From: JADLDB01 sp040752975 | GTDB lineage: Bacteria > Myxococcota > Myxococcia > Myxococcales > Myxococcaceae | Reading direction: 5' to 3' | Assembly (NCBI GenBank): GCA_040752975.1 | Contig: JBFMHF010000016.1 | Coordinates: 5,845 to 69,844 of the forward strand | Length of the DNA stretch: 64,000 nucleotides | Part shown: piece after piece, positions 46,501 through 54,885 of the stretch | Layout: each line of letters begins with the position of its first letter | Numbering within the stretch: position 1 is the stretch's first letter | Notes under the pieces: generated by a model | Databases searched by the model: none | What the model was told of the DNA's origin: nothing | Seen by the model: only the letters and a program-made list of their open reading frames with translations | Program-made: the position numbers and the translations under genes

Positions 46501-46945
46501 CTTCTCTTTCACCCTCGCGGTGGAGGACGCCAACGGCCGCGGCGATTCGATGACGTACGGCCTGTCGGTGTACCCGCCGCGCTATCGGCTGACGATGTCG
46601 GGCGTGGCGGATCCGCTGCACCCCGGCGACGAGGTGTCGGGGGCGCTGGCCGTGAGCCCCAACGGCGCCGTGCGGTACGAGGTGGTGAGCGGCGCGTTGC
46701 CGCCCGGGGTCGCCTTGAGCGCTGAAGGCCTCCTGTCCGGCACCGTCGCCGAGGAGAACAGCGAGGGCCTGTGGACCTTCGTGGTGGAGGCGAGGGACTC
46801 GGTCGGCGCGACGGGGCTGTCGTCCTTCGCGATCGGCGTGGAGCGCGTACCACCGAAGCAGGGCTGCAGCAGCGTGGACGTCTCGGGCGGGCCGGCGGTG
46901 ATGCTGGCGCTGCTCGCGCTGCTGCGACGTCGTCGGAGGAGTTAG
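43525..46945 (+). pseudogene. Large CARDB/Ig-repeat surface protein with sorting tail, frameshifted at a six-G run
   Basis: The ATG, with a GGAGGCGGAG site, opens a signal peptide (MISSRRLSLVLCAVTALTAVPAVA cut short here). An N-terminal NIDO-like domain (FPWFGTNYTQLMVQTNGFVS) is followed by several CARDB repeats (VLVEVDPTNVVMEASELNN, YVLQLDPANTLPESNEANN). At GTGGGGGGTG (45787-45796) the frame shifts. Dropping one G gives TVGVPFSFRLAAAGEQ and continues through putative Ig domains (PPAWLTLNAADGTLAGTA, LPSGLALTADGVLLG) to a tail GCSSVDVSGGPAVMLALLAL plus Arg cluster, a MYXO-CTERM-like anchor. The repaired product is about 1140 aa. It may be a phase-variable gene, a recent mutation or a sequencing error. 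Confidence 0.8.
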
Positions 46946-46968
46946 CCGAGGTTCCTGCCCGCCTTGAG

Positions 46969-47093
46969 GCAACAGCCACGGCAACAGCCGCCCGCTGGTG
47001 ACCTGCATGTGGTCGAGCCGCTCCGACTGCACCGCCAGCACCGGCGCCTTCCTCACCGAGGCCGGCAGCTCGTCGTACATCCACGGCAGTGTG
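46969..47093 (-). repeat. Partial duplicate of the 3' end of the alpha/beta-hydrolase gene
   Basis: This 125-bp segment repeats 47152-47279 in the same orientation with about 90% identity and one 3-base deletion. It encodes in the matching frame YDELPASVRKAPVLAVQSE and RLDHMQ..SGRLLPWLL, the C-terminal 40 or so residues of the neighbouring hydrolase. It has no start codon context, so it is a dead tail fragment from a tandem duplication. Confidence 0.85.
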
Positions 47094-47137
47094 CGCCGCC
47101 TTCATGTCCGCCGCCGTAGTGCTCGCGCTCAAGGGGG

Positions 47138-47938
47138 TCACCGCAGCGCGTGCAACAGCCACGGCAACAGCCGTCCGCTCGTCACCAACTGCATGTGGTC
47201 GAGCCGCTCGGACTGCACCGCCAGCACCGGCGCCTTCCTCACCGAGGCCGGCAGCTCGTCGTACAGCCACGGCAGCGTGTCGAGGCGCACCGTCTGGCCA
47301 TGCCGCTTCGCGAACCACTCCGCGCGCTGCTGGGTGTCGAAGCCCACCAGCACCAGCTGTCGCGGCGTCGCGGCCTCGTGCCCGTCGGAGATCCACCCGC
47401 GGTAGTCGTCGTCGTTGCCGTACAGCCCGTCCACCAGGATGACCTGCGCCAGCTTCGGGTGGCCCAGCCAGCCGACGATGGTCTTGTACGCACCGGAGTG
47501 ACCCACCACCACCAGCGGGCCCTTCGGCCGCTTCAGCTTGAGCCGCCTCTCGACGGTGGTCAGCAGCTCCTCGAGGTCCGGCCAGAAGACGGGGTCGCTC
47601 CGCCAGCTGCGCGCCTCGGGCACGATGAAGAGGGCGTTGCGGCCCGAGTCGCGAAACTGCTGGGTGAGGCGGTGCTCCTCCATCGCTCGATCCACGTCGG
47701 TGTAGAAGCCGTGCACGTACACCACCGTCGCGGCGCTGCTCGCCTGGTAGCTGCGCGGCCGCCACACGTGCACCGGCCCCTGGGCAGTGCCGAAGCGCTG
47801 GTGCCGGCCGTCGTCCAGCAGCTGCTCGACGTACTCCTCCGGTCGGGTGTGCGCCACCAGCTCCCGCGCGGGCGTGGTCGTCTCCAGGTCCACTCCCGGA
47901 GTCTGGCCCAACAGCGCGGCGAGGACGTGCAGCCACAT
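47138..47938 (-). CDS. Alpha/beta-hydrolase-like protein, exported or membrane-linked
   Basis: 266 aa. It has a short hydrophobic N-terminus (MWLHVLAALLGQTPG), the oxyanion-side motif VVYVHGFYTD (His76) and the nucleophile elbow VVVGHSGAYK (Ser148), with later Asp (VILVDGLYG) and His (ERLDHMQ) residues as candidates for the triad. This is the standard esterase/lipase fold order. The substrate is unknown. The gene starts 17 bp after the upstream hypothetical-protein gene's stop, so they may share a transcript. Its 3' end is duplicated downstream. Confidence 0.8.
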   Translation of the reverse strand: MWLHVLAALLGQTPGVDLETTTPARELVAHTRPEEYVEQLLDDGRHQRFGTAQGPVHVWRPRSYQASSAATVVYVHGFYTDVDRAMEEHRLTQQFRDSGRNALFIVPEARSWRSDPVFWPDLEELLTTVERRLKLKRPKGPLVVVGHSGAYKTIVGWLGHPKLAQVILVDGLYGNDDDYRGWISDGHEAATPRQLVLVGFDTQQRAEWFAKRHGQTVRLDTLPWLYDELPASVRKAPVLAVQSERLDHMQLVTSGRLLPWLLHALR

Positions 47939-47954
47939 GCCCAGGCGTCAGACG

Positions 47955-49184
47955 CTACTTCCGTCCAGCGCCTGCGTCCGCTCCTCCACTCCCCGAAGGT
48001 ACCGGCCGCCGGGTGATGAGCAGGTGGTAGTGCAGCTGCTTGTCGAGGTAGCCGTAGCGGAAGCCCAGCGGCTTCGCCTTCTTCCACAGCGCGCGGAAGT
48101 CCTCGTTGTAGACCGCGCTGGCGCCGAGGAAGGACTCTTCGAAGGTGCCGAAGGCCTCCTGCTCGAAACCGGCCTCCTTCGCGAACTTCGGAGGGATGCC
48201 GGTGGAGTCCGACACCATGAACTCCATGTGCCCGAGCAGCCAGTTCCGGATGGTGGAGAAGGCGTCGCGCCACAGCAGGTAGCTGGCGGCCTTGGTCATC
48301 GCCACCACCTTCCCCTTGCCATTCAGGTACGCCTGCATCGCGGTGTCCTTGCCGAAGTGCTCGTCGTCGAGGTTCTGCGGGAAGTGGCGGTGCACCCGCG
48401 CGTCCTTCTTTGGATCGCCGCCCTTCTTCACGAAGACGAGCTCCAGGTTGTCGAAGGCCGGAGAGAAGTCGGGCGACACCCACTTCGCGTGAAGCAACTC
48501 GGCCGTCTTGCCTTCGGCCGCCTGGAGGTCTCCCCGCGTCAGGTAGCGCAGCGTGCCGTCGGGGTTGAGCTTCACGTACTTGAGCGACACGGGCTCGAAA
48601 CCGTGCACCGCCAGCGCCATGAGGAAGAAGGAGAGCTGCCCGGGGAGATCGCCCCGCTGGCCCTTCATCAGGTTGACCGTCTTGGAGTCGTTGGCCGTGA
48701 GGAGCCCCGAGGACGTCTGGCGCAACAGCGCGAGGGACTGTTCGAGCTGCTTCTTGTCGAGGGTGTCGATGCGGCGGGGATCTCCCGCGTGCTCGAGTGA
48801 CATCGTGGTGATGTCGCGCGCGTCCGGGTAGGTGGTGAGGGCCGAGAGGAGGTCTCCGCCGCCGAAGGGGTAGACGACGGTGGTGGGCAGACCGGCGGGC
48901 TTCAACGCCTCGAGGAAGGGAATGGCCTGCTTCACCCACGTCTCGCGGTAGACGCCGTAGCGGCGCTGCATCTCCTTGCAGTGGGCCTCGATGACTTTGG
49001 CGTCGAGGTGGGCGGGGAGGGGAGTGTCGTCGCCGCAGGCCACCACCCGGAAGAGCAGCTTCGCCTGGGCGGTGAAGTCCAGCACCTCGTTGGCGGGCGC
49101 GGGCGCGGGAGCGGCAGCGGGCGAGGCAGGCGCGGCGGGCGCGGCGACGAGGAGGAGCGCGAGGACGGGCGTGGAGAGGGCCAT
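47955..49184 (-). CDS. Exported protein of unknown function, 409 aa
   Basis: The ATG gives a signal peptide (MALSTPVLALLLVAAPAAPA) and a Pro/Ala linker; an ATG seven codons upstream is possible. The mature part (about 35-400) is mixed alpha/beta with distinctive segments: VVACGDDTPLPAHLDAKVIE, YRETWVKQAIPFLEALKP, TTVVYPFGGGDLLSALTTYP, DITTMSLEHAGDPRRID and QLSFFLMALAVHGFEPVSLK. I recognise no known family or catalytic signature. It precedes the alpha/beta-hydrolase on the same strand and is divergent from the beta-barrel gene. Confidence 0.65.
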   Translation of the reverse strand: MALSTPVLALLLVAAPAAPASPAAAPAPAPANEVLDFTAQAKLLFRVVACGDDTPLPAHLDAKVIEAHCKEMQRRYGVYRETWVKQAIPFLEALKPAGLPTTVVYPFGGGDLLSALTTYPDARDITTMSLEHAGDPRRIDTLDKKQLEQSLALLRQTSSGLLTANDSKTVNLMKGQRGDLPGQLSFFLMALAVHGFEPVSLKYVKLNPDGTLRYLTRGDLQAAEGKTAELLHAKWVSPDFSPAFDNLELVFVKKGGDPKKDARVHRHFPQNLDDEHFGKDTAMQAYLNGKGKVVAMTKAASYLLWRDAFSTIRNWLLGHMEFMVSDSTGIPPKFAKEAGFEQEAFGTFEESFLGASAVYNEDFRALWKKAKPLGFRYGYLDKQLHYHLLITRRPVPSGSGGADAGAGRK

Positions 49185-49260
49185 GGGATGGCGAGCGTCT
49201 AGCATACGCGCGGCGCTGGAAGCGCTTGTCAGGGGGAGGTGGACGTGCGAGCCATGCGGC

Positions 49261-50250
49261 ATGCGCGCGTCTTGCGTGGCGTTCGTGGCGGTGTGCGTGG
49301 CGTCTTCGGCGCTGGCGCAGACCGAGGGTGTGCCGAAGCTGTCGGTGCGGCGCGCGGACGCCTCCAGCAAGGGCATGCACCCCTTCCAGCTGGACTCGGC
49401 GCTGCGCTCGGCCTTCGCCGAAGAAGCCGTCGCGGTCGAGGCGCCCTTCGTGCTCGTGCCGGAGTACGAGGCCGACGTCATCGTGGCGGTGCACAGCGAG
49501 GTGGAGGCTGACGTCTTCCGCGTCGTGTTCGAGCTGTCCACCACGCGGCCGCCAGCGCTCAAGGACCGGGCGGCGGTCGACCTCCAGCGCGCCGAGGTGT
49601 CCATTCAGACGGCTCGGATGATGGTGAAGACGGTGCTGCTTCGGGCGAAGGCGCTGTTGCAGCAGGCGGAGCTGGCGGCGTCGGAAGGTGCGCTGCAGCC
49701 GACGGCGCCGGCCGATGAGGGCAAGCCGAGCGGCTTCACGCTGAAGCTCCCGCCGCCGCGCGAGTGGGGCCGGCTGGACGTGGTAGCGATGGGAGGGCTG
49801 TCGACGCCCGCGGGCTACGTGGGGGCGCGCATCGGGTTGAACCCCTTCAATTACGTGGGCCTCACCTTCGCGGCCGGGTACAGCAGCTGGGGACCGAGGG
49901 TGAGCCCGGGCGCGCGGGTGTACCCGTTCGGCCTCGACCTGCTGGGGTTGTACGGGGAGTTGGATGCCTTCGTCTCGCTGGGCCAGGGCGCGACGGTGTC
50001 CCAGCCGACCGGGGACGTGGCCGTGCAGCTCAAGTCGACGCTGTCGGTGGCGCCGATGGTGGGGTACCGGCAGCAGCTGCTCAAGTGGCTGGTGGCGGAG
50101 GTGTTCTTGGGCTGGGCCTTCCGGCTGGCGTCGGAGAACGTGACGCGTGACGACGGGCAGCCGGTGGACGCGGCGCTGCTGGACGCGGTGGAAGGACGGC
50201 AGCCCCAGGGCTTCATCGCCGGCGTCGCGCTGGGCGCAAGCTTCTTCTGA
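49261..50250 (+). CDS. Envelope protein with a C-terminal beta-barrel-like domain
   Basis: 329 aa. The ATG gives a signal peptide (MRASCVAFVAVCVASSALA). AGGGGGAGG lies about 21 bases upstream, farther than usual, but no other in-frame start fits. Residues about 20-145 are mixed (KGMHPFQLDSALRSAFAEEA, VIVAVHSEVEADVFRVVFEL). The C-terminal part has strands such as WGRLDVVAMGGLSTPAGYVG, YVGLTFAAGYSSWGPRVS, LLKWLVAEVFLGWAFRLA and ends GVALGASFF with terminal Phe, as in outer-membrane barrels. Function unknown. The REP-like cluster follows directly. Confidence 0.65.
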   Translation: MRASCVAFVAVCVASSALAQTEGVPKLSVRRADASSKGMHPFQLDSALRSAFAEEAVAVEAPFVLVPEYEADVIVAVHSEVEADVFRVVFELSTTRPPALKDRAAVDLQRAEVSIQTARMMVKTVLLRAKALLQQAELAASEGALQPTAPADEGKPSGFTLKLPPPREWGRLDVVAMGGLSTPAGYVGARIGLNPFNYVGLTFAAGYSSWGPRVSPGARVYPFGLDLLGLYGELDAFVSLGQGATVSQPTGDVAVQLKSTLSVAPMVGYRQQLLKWLVAEVFLGWAFRLASENVTRDDGQPVDAALLDAVEGRQPQGFIAGVALGASFF

Positions 50251-50278
50251 CCGGCCTGACCGAAGAGAAGCGGAAGAG

Positions 50279-50373
50279 AAAAAAGGTGTCACACGATTCG
50301 TGACGGAAAAAAGGTGTCACACGATTCGTGAGAAAAAAGGTGTCACACGATTCGTGTGGGCGCGATTCGTGTG
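50279..50373. repeat. Cluster of REP-like palindromic repeats
   Basis: Three near-identical units spaced 28 and 26 bp apart (starting 50279, 50307, 50333), each with an A-run followed by GGTGTCACACGATTCGTG, then a fourth partial CGATTCGTGTGGG. The third unit contains the perfect palindrome CACACGATTCGTGTG. The A-runs and palindromes contrast with the GC-rich surroundings. The cluster sits 130 bp ahead of a tyrosine transposase of the REP-associated class, the usual context for mobilised REP elements. Confidence 0.85.
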
Positions 50374-50503
50374 GGCGGATTCTCAAGGATCGAGAGACAA
50401 CCGGAGCGTCCATGTCCGTCCGCGCAACGAGCCGTTCCAGGCGCGCACACCCAGGAGATTCGTGGCCCTCGCCGCGGCACCACTCCTGCTCTTGTGCCGG
50501 GAC

Positions 50504-51439
50504 ATGCCGCATCCTCTTCGCATGTTCGAGGCCCACGACACCTGGTTCATCACCTGCCGCACTTTCCAGGCGCGCAAGCTGATGGCGCCTTCCTCGCCGC
50601 TCGTCCGCGAGGTGTGCGGCGGCGTTCTGGCCAAGGCGGTGTCTGTCTCCGGCGTGCGGTTGCACGCCTATGTTTTTCTCTCCAACCATCTCCACCTCAT
50701 TGTGCACGCGCGCGGTCAGCGCATCGCGGCGTTCATGAAGTACCTGTTGGGCAACCTCTCGAAGAAGCTGGGCCCTCTCTGCGAGCCGCACTGGTGGGGA
50801 GGCTTCTGGGAGCGCCGGTACTCGGCCATTCCCATCCTGGATGAAGCCGCGTTGGAGGACCGGCTCCGGTACGTCATCGCGCACGGGGTAAAGGAGGGAC
50901 TCGTCGCTCACGCTTCCGACTGGGAGGGGTTGCACTGCGTCCAGCAATTGGAAGACGAGAAGCCGCGGGTCTTCCGCTGGTACAACTGGACGAAGAGGTG
51001 GAATTCCCGCCGGCAGAAGGGCGAGGCGGTGGAGCCTGCCGTGTCGCGCTACGACGACGAGGCGAGCGAGAAGGTCTCGCTCGAGCTCGAGCCACTACCG
51101 CACTGGGCTTCCGAGGATGCGCCGAAGCGCCAGCGCCGCATGCGAGCGCTGGTCGCTGAGGTGGAACGAGCCGTGGCTCCGCGGGGGCAACCGCTCGGGG
51201 TCGAGGCGATCCGAAGTCAGTCGACGGAGCCGTGTTGGCGTCGAAAGAGGACCCCGCGTCCCCTGTGCCATGCTTCAGACGCCGGCGCGCGTGCGCATTA
51301 TCGCGCACTGTATCGCGCCTTCTGTGAGGAGTTTCGCTCAGCGGCGAGGCGGTGGCTGGCGGGAGATCGTACCCCCATATTCCCGCCAGGCTCATTCAGG
51401 CCGCACGTGTACGAGATACGCGAGATACGAATCGTCTGA
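50504..51439 (+). CDS. REP-associated tyrosine transposase (RAYT, Y1/HUH family)
   Basis: 311 aa. The Y1 transposase core is visible: HUH motif H62-L-H64 in FLSNHLHLIVHA, the segment FMKYLLGNLSKKLG, WERRYSAIPI and the candidate catalytic Y123 in LEDRLRYVIAHGVKEGLV. A long C-terminal extension (about 150 residues) with basic and acidic stretches follows. RAYTs are single-copy, domesticated relatives of IS200/IS605 transposases that nick single-stranded REP hairpins. The start could be this ATG or one six codons later. The adjacent REP-like repeats are its probable substrate. No IS-type ends or target duplication were seen. Confidence 0.85.
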   Translation: MPHPLRMFEAHDTWFITCRTFQARKLMAPSSPLVREVCGGVLAKAVSVSGVRLHAYVFLSNHLHLIVHARGQRIAAFMKYLLGNLSKKLGPLCEPHWWGGFWERRYSAIPILDEAALEDRLRYVIAHGVKEGLVAHASDWEGLHCVQQLEDEKPRVFRWYNWTKRWNSRRQKGEAVEPAVSRYDDEASEKVSLELEPLPHWASEDAPKRQRRMRALVAEVERAVAPRGQPLGVEAIRSQSTEPCWRRKRTPRPLCHASDAGARAHYRALYRAFCEEFRSAARRWLAGDRTPIFPPGSFRPHVYEIREIRIV

Positions 51440-51477
51440 CACTTGGGGCGGGCGGCCTCACTTGGGGCGGGCGGCCT
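51440..51477. repeat. Perfect 19-bp tandem direct repeat
   Basis: CACTTGGGGCGGGCGGCCT occurs twice back-to-back, immediately after the transposase stop and up to the first base of the crcB stop codon. It may be a slippage product or part of a transposase-associated boundary. Confidence 0.8.
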
Positions 51478-51860
51478 CAGCCCCGAGCGAGGACACGCGC
51501 GAGCCCCAGACCCAGCACCGCCATGACGAAGCCGCCCACCGTCGTCACAGCGAAGTTCACCAGCGCCACCAGCCGCGCTCCGGTCATCGCCAGCTGTGTC
51601 GTCTCCCAGGCGTACGCCGAGTAGGTGGTGAAGCCCCCCAGCACGCCTGCGGTCAGTGCGTAGCGGAGCGTCTGCGGGAAGCTCGTCACGCTGAGCGCCC
51701 ACTGCATCACCAGCCCGATGAAGAAGCACCCCACGAGGTTCACCAGCAGCGTCCCCACCGGGAACGACTGCCCGAAGCGCTCGCTTGCCCACAGGCCCAC
51801 GAGGTAGCGGGCACCCGTGCCAATCGCGCCGCCAAGACAGACCAGGAGGAAACGTTCCAT
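51477..51860 (-). CDS. crcB: CrcB/Fluc fluoride ion channel
   Basis: 127 aa with four membrane helices. Family signatures: GGAIGTGARYLVGLW, PVGTLLVNLVGCFFIGL, LTAGVLGGFTTYSAYAWET (the conserved Phe/Thr/Tyr pore segment) and a C-terminal helix. Fluc proteins export fluoride as dual-topology dimers. MERFLL is taken as start; a GTG five codons upstream is possible. It ends the leftward block downstream of eutL, 20 bp after the eutL stop. Confidence 0.9.
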   Translation of the reverse strand: MERFLLVCLGGAIGTGARYLVGLWASERFGQSFPVGTLLVNLVGCFFIGLVMQWALSVTSFPQTLRYALTAGVLGGFTTYSAYAWETTQLAMTGARLVALVNFAVTTVGGFVMAVLGLGLARVLARG

Positions 51861-51880
51861 GCCTTCGCCACTCACCCTCT

Positions 51881-52567
51881 CTACCTGCGCTCCCGCATCG
51901 GCCGCACCATCCCGGCCATCGGCGAGGACACCACGGTGTCAATCACTTCGGTGAAGGCCCTCGCAGCGGCCTGCACGTCGGCCAGCTCGCCCACGAGGTA
52001 CCCCCCCGCGAAGTTCGTCTCCGTCGGAGGCCCGAAGAACTTCGTCAGCCTCACGTTCGCGGCCTTCAACGCCGCGTCCAACCCAATCAGCGCCTCCGTG
52101 GGCGTGGCGATCAAATACGCCATCGGCTCGCCCGGGCGAATCCCCGCCAGCGGCGCCAGGTACCTCCCCGTCTCCGAAATCACGTGTGGAAAGAAGGCCG
52201 GCCCCTGCGTCCCCTCGAGCACATAGAAGCAGATCGACTTCGCCAACGCCTCCCTCAACGCCCACAACCCCTCGGCCACCTCGTCGGGGTGCGGCCCCGC
52301 CAGCACGCCCAGGATCTCCCCGCTGGTCGGCCCCGACGCGTTCCCGGAGCCGGCGTAGAAGCTCTTCGCGTACACCACGTCCACCTGGGCGAACTTCGTC
52401 GCGTGGTCGAGCGCCGCGTACAGCGAGTCATCTTGATCGCACGTGACCAAGCCAGCCGACACGTGACGCTTCGCGTCCAACCCCAGGGCCTGGGCCAGCT
52501 GCGGCTCCACCTGCTCCAGCTGCCGGCAGGTGAGCAACCGCGGTCGCTGTGGCACCAGCGCGCGCAT
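51881..52567 (-). CDS. eutL: EutL-like bacterial microcompartment shell protein
   Basis: 228 aa. The sequence follows EutL closely: LGLDAKRHVSAGLVTCDQDD, ALDHATKFAQVDVVYAKSFY, GPTSGEILGVLAGPHPDEVA, FFPHVISETGRYLAPLAGI, GEPMAYLIATPTEALIGLDA and PPTETNFAGGYLVGE. EutL is a tandem BMC-domain trimer that forms a gated pore in ethanolamine microcompartment shells. The start overlaps the eutC stop by 4 bp (ATGA), so it belongs to the eutBCL operon. No other shell gene lies in the window, which is unusual. Confidence 0.9.
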   Translation of the reverse strand: MRALVPQRPRLLTCRQLEQVEPQLAQALGLDAKRHVSAGLVTCDQDDSLYAALDHATKFAQVDVVYAKSFYAGSGNASGPTSGEILGVLAGPHPDEVAEGLWALREALAKSICFYVLEGTQGPAFFPHVISETGRYLAPLAGIRPGEPMAYLIATPTEALIGLDAALKAANVRLTKFFGPPTETNFAGGYLVGELADVQAAARAFTEVIDTVVSSPMAGMVRPMRERR

Positions 52568-53463
52568 CACCGCTCCACCACGTGCGGCCGGAACGCGGGA
52601 TCGCCGCCCGTCAGCTTCGTCCCACCACCACCCGCGGCGAAGGTCTTCTTCATCAACTCCGCGCACCGCGCCGCCGCGCGCTCGGGCACGAACCCCAGTT
52701 CCCGTACGTTGCTGATGCAGTCCTTCTCCGCGTTGTCCTGCCCGAGCTTCGGACCGAACGCGGTGTAGATGCTCAACGAGTCTCCCGTGCCGAGCCCAGG
52801 GCGCTCTCCCACGATGATCACCGTCGCCTTCGCGCCGGTGATGACGCCGATTTCGTCCTGCACGCCGATGCGCGCGTACTTGACGAACAGCGGCCGGCCG
52901 AGCCGGAACCCCGCCGCGCCGAGGTGGCTCTGCAGCGCCTTCACCAGGGGCGGGCCGTTCTCGAGCAGCGCCACCGCCGACAGCCCGTCGCCGGCGATGA
53001 GCTGCACGTCCACCCCGCGATCGGCCTCTTTCTCACACCGCGCGCGCGACGCCTCGTCGAGGCGCCGGCCGAGGTCGGGGTGGAGCAGGTATTCGGTGTG
53101 GTCCTTCGCGCGCGTGCGCAGCGCAATCCACCCCTGCTGCTCGGCCCAGCCGTCCGGCACCTGGCTCTCCACCGCGTCGATGGCGATGGCGTGGTCCGCG
53201 CGCAGTCCGAGGTACGACTCGGTGAGGTAGCGCGTGCCGGTGCGACCGGTGGCGATGCGCGACGGCGTCAGCTGCACCAACTTCTGGAGCGCCTCCGGGT
53301 TGCGTGGCGGGGGCAGCGCCCGGTGTTCAGGCCCGCGGGCCCAGGTGCGCTCCGGCAAAGGCTCGCGCTGCTCAGGGGGCGTGGGCGCGACGCCCTTCTC
53401 CACCTCGCCCACCACCTCGGTGACGATGCGGCGGATCAACGCGGCGAGCTCGTCCTGGCTCAT
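52567..53463 (-). CDS. eutC: EutC, ethanolamine ammonia-lyase small subunit
   Basis: 298 aa. Signatures: LTPSRIATGRTGTRYLTESYL, LRADHAIAIDAVESQVPDG, DVQLIAGDGLSAVALLENG, KYARIGVQDEIGVITGAKAT, VIIVGERPGLGTGDSLSIY and DNAEKDCISNVRELG. With EutB it forms the adenosylcobalamin-dependent enzyme that splits ethanolamine to acetaldehyde and ammonia. GGAG precedes the ATG, and the overlaps with eutB and eutL are 4 and 1 bp respectively. Confidence 0.95.
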   Translation of the reverse strand: MSQDELAALIRRIVTEVVGEVEKGVAPTPPEQREPLPERTWARGPEHRALPPPRNPEALQKLVQLTPSRIATGRTGTRYLTESYLGLRADHAIAIDAVESQVPDGWAEQQGWIALRTRAKDHTEYLLHPDLGRRLDEASRARCEKEADRGVDVQLIAGDGLSAVALLENGPPLVKALQSHLGAAGFRLGRPLFVKYARIGVQDEIGVITGAKATVIIVGERPGLGTGDSLSIYTAFGPKLGQDNAEKDCISNVRELGFVPERAAARCAELMKKTFAAGGGGTKLTGGDPAFRPHVVER

Positions 53464-54836
53464 GCCCCGAACTCCCGCTCGAAGACCGACGCGTCGCCGG
53501 CGCGCTCGGTGAGGCGGCCATTCCGCCACAGGCCCATCCGCTCGAGCCACGCTTCGAACTCGGGCGCGGGCTTGAAGCCATACAGCTCTCGCAGCGCCGC
53601 GTTGTTGTGGAACGACGTCGTCTGGTAGTTGAGCATCACGTCGTCGCCCATGGGGATGCCCATCAGGTAGTTCACCCCCGCCGCGGCGAGCAGCATCTCC
53701 AGGTTCTCCTGGTCGTTCTGATCCGACACCGCGTGGTTGGTGTAGCAGGCGTCGCAGCCCATGGAGATGCCGGTCAGCTTCCCCATGAAGTGATCCTCGA
53801 GGCCGGCGCGGGTGATCTCCTTCGCGTCGCGCAGGTACTCGGGGCCGATGAAGCCCACCACGCTGTTGAGGAGGAAGGGCTTGTACCGCCGCGCCAGGCC
53901 ATACGCGCGCGCCTCCATCGTCACCTGATCCGTGTCGTGGTGCGCGTTGGCCGACAGCGCGGTGCCCTGGCCGGTCTCGAAGTACATGACGTTGGGCCCC
54001 TGGGCCGTGCCTTCGCGCCGCGCGAGATCATACGCCTCGTCGAGCAGCCGCACGCTGACGCCGAAGTTCCGGTTGGCCCCCTCGCTCCCCGCGATGGACT
54101 GGAACATGAGGTCCAGCGGGGCGCCGCGGCGGAGCGCCTCCATCTGGATGGTGAGGTGCGACAAGACGCAGTTCTGCGTGGGCACGCGGTAGCGGCGCAT
54201 CAGGTCCTTCACCGCGGTGAGGATGTCCACCGTCCCGTGAATGTCGCCCGTCGAGGGGTTGACGCCGATGACCGCGTCGCCGTTGCCGTACGACAGCCCG
54301 TCCTTCACCGCCGCCAGCACGCCCTGCACGTCGTCGGTGGGGTGGTTGGGCTGGAGCCGACTCGAGATGCGCCCCTTGAGCCCCAGGGTGTTGTTGCACC
54401 GCACCACCACGCGGATCTTCCGGCCGGCCAGCACCAGATCCATGTTGGACATCAGCTTGGCCACGCCGGCGATCATCTCGGGCGTCAGCCCGGGGGACAC
54501 GGCGGCGATCTCTTCCCCCGTGGTGCGGTCGTCCAGAATCCACTCGCGCAGGCGCGCCACCGTCCACGACTTCACGCGCGCGTAGGCCTGCTGATCGAGC
54601 CCGTCCACCACCACGCGCGTCACCTCATCCGTCTCGTAGGGTACGGACGGCGCGTTGTAGAGCTGCTCGAGGGTGAGCTCAGCCAGCACGCGCTTGGCGG
54701 CGGCCAGCTCGCGCATGCTGCGGGCGGCCAGCCCGGCCTGGCGATCTCCCGAGCGCACCTCGTTGGCGCGCGCCAGCACGTCCTTCACCGAGGTGAAGGA
54801 GAAGGACTCGCCGTGGACGCGGGCAGAGAGGGACAC
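53460..54836 (-). CDS. eutB: EutB, ethanolamine ammonia-lyase large subunit
   Basis: 458 aa, matching the usual 453. Signatures: FTSVKDVLARANEVRSGDRQ, RLQPNHPTDDVQGVLAAVKD, GNGDAVIGVNPSTGDIHGTV, MFQSIAGSEGANRNFG, YFETGQGTALSANAHHDTDQ and GLEDHFMGKLTGISMGCDAC. It holds the active site and B12. The GTG start is chosen by alignment with known N-termini; an upstream TTG would add 13 residues. It lies 49 bp downstream of the coiled-coil gene. Confidence 0.95.
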   Translation of the reverse strand: MSLSARVHGESFSFTSVKDVLARANEVRSGDRQAGLAARSMRELAAAKRVLAELTLEQLYNAPSVPYETDEVTRVVVDGLDQQAYARVKSWTVARLREWILDDRTTGEEIAAVSPGLTPEMIAGVAKLMSNMDLVLAGRKIRVVVRCNNTLGLKGRISSRLQPNHPTDDVQGVLAAVKDGLSYGNGDAVIGVNPSTGDIHGTVDILTAVKDLMRRYRVPTQNCVLSHLTIQMEALRRGAPLDLMFQSIAGSEGANRNFGVSVRLLDEAYDLARREGTAQGPNVMYFETGQGTALSANAHHDTDQVTMEARAYGLARRYKPFLLNSVVGFIGPEYLRDAKEITRAGLEDHFMGKLTGISMGCDACYTNHAVSDQNDQENLEMLLAAAGVNYLMGIPMGDDVMLNYQTTSFHNNAALRELYGFKPAPEFEAWLERMGLWRNGRLTERAGDASVFEREFGA

Positions 54837-54885
54837 GAGGCCCGAGGTTGTCGATCCACCACCGGCTCTGGTCAAGCGAAGCCGG

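Noticed and set aside
50279..50373. Possible small CRISPR array
   Set aside because: Units are 26-28 bp apart, with no spacers of unique sequence between them. The palindromes and the adjacent RAYT fit a REP cluster.
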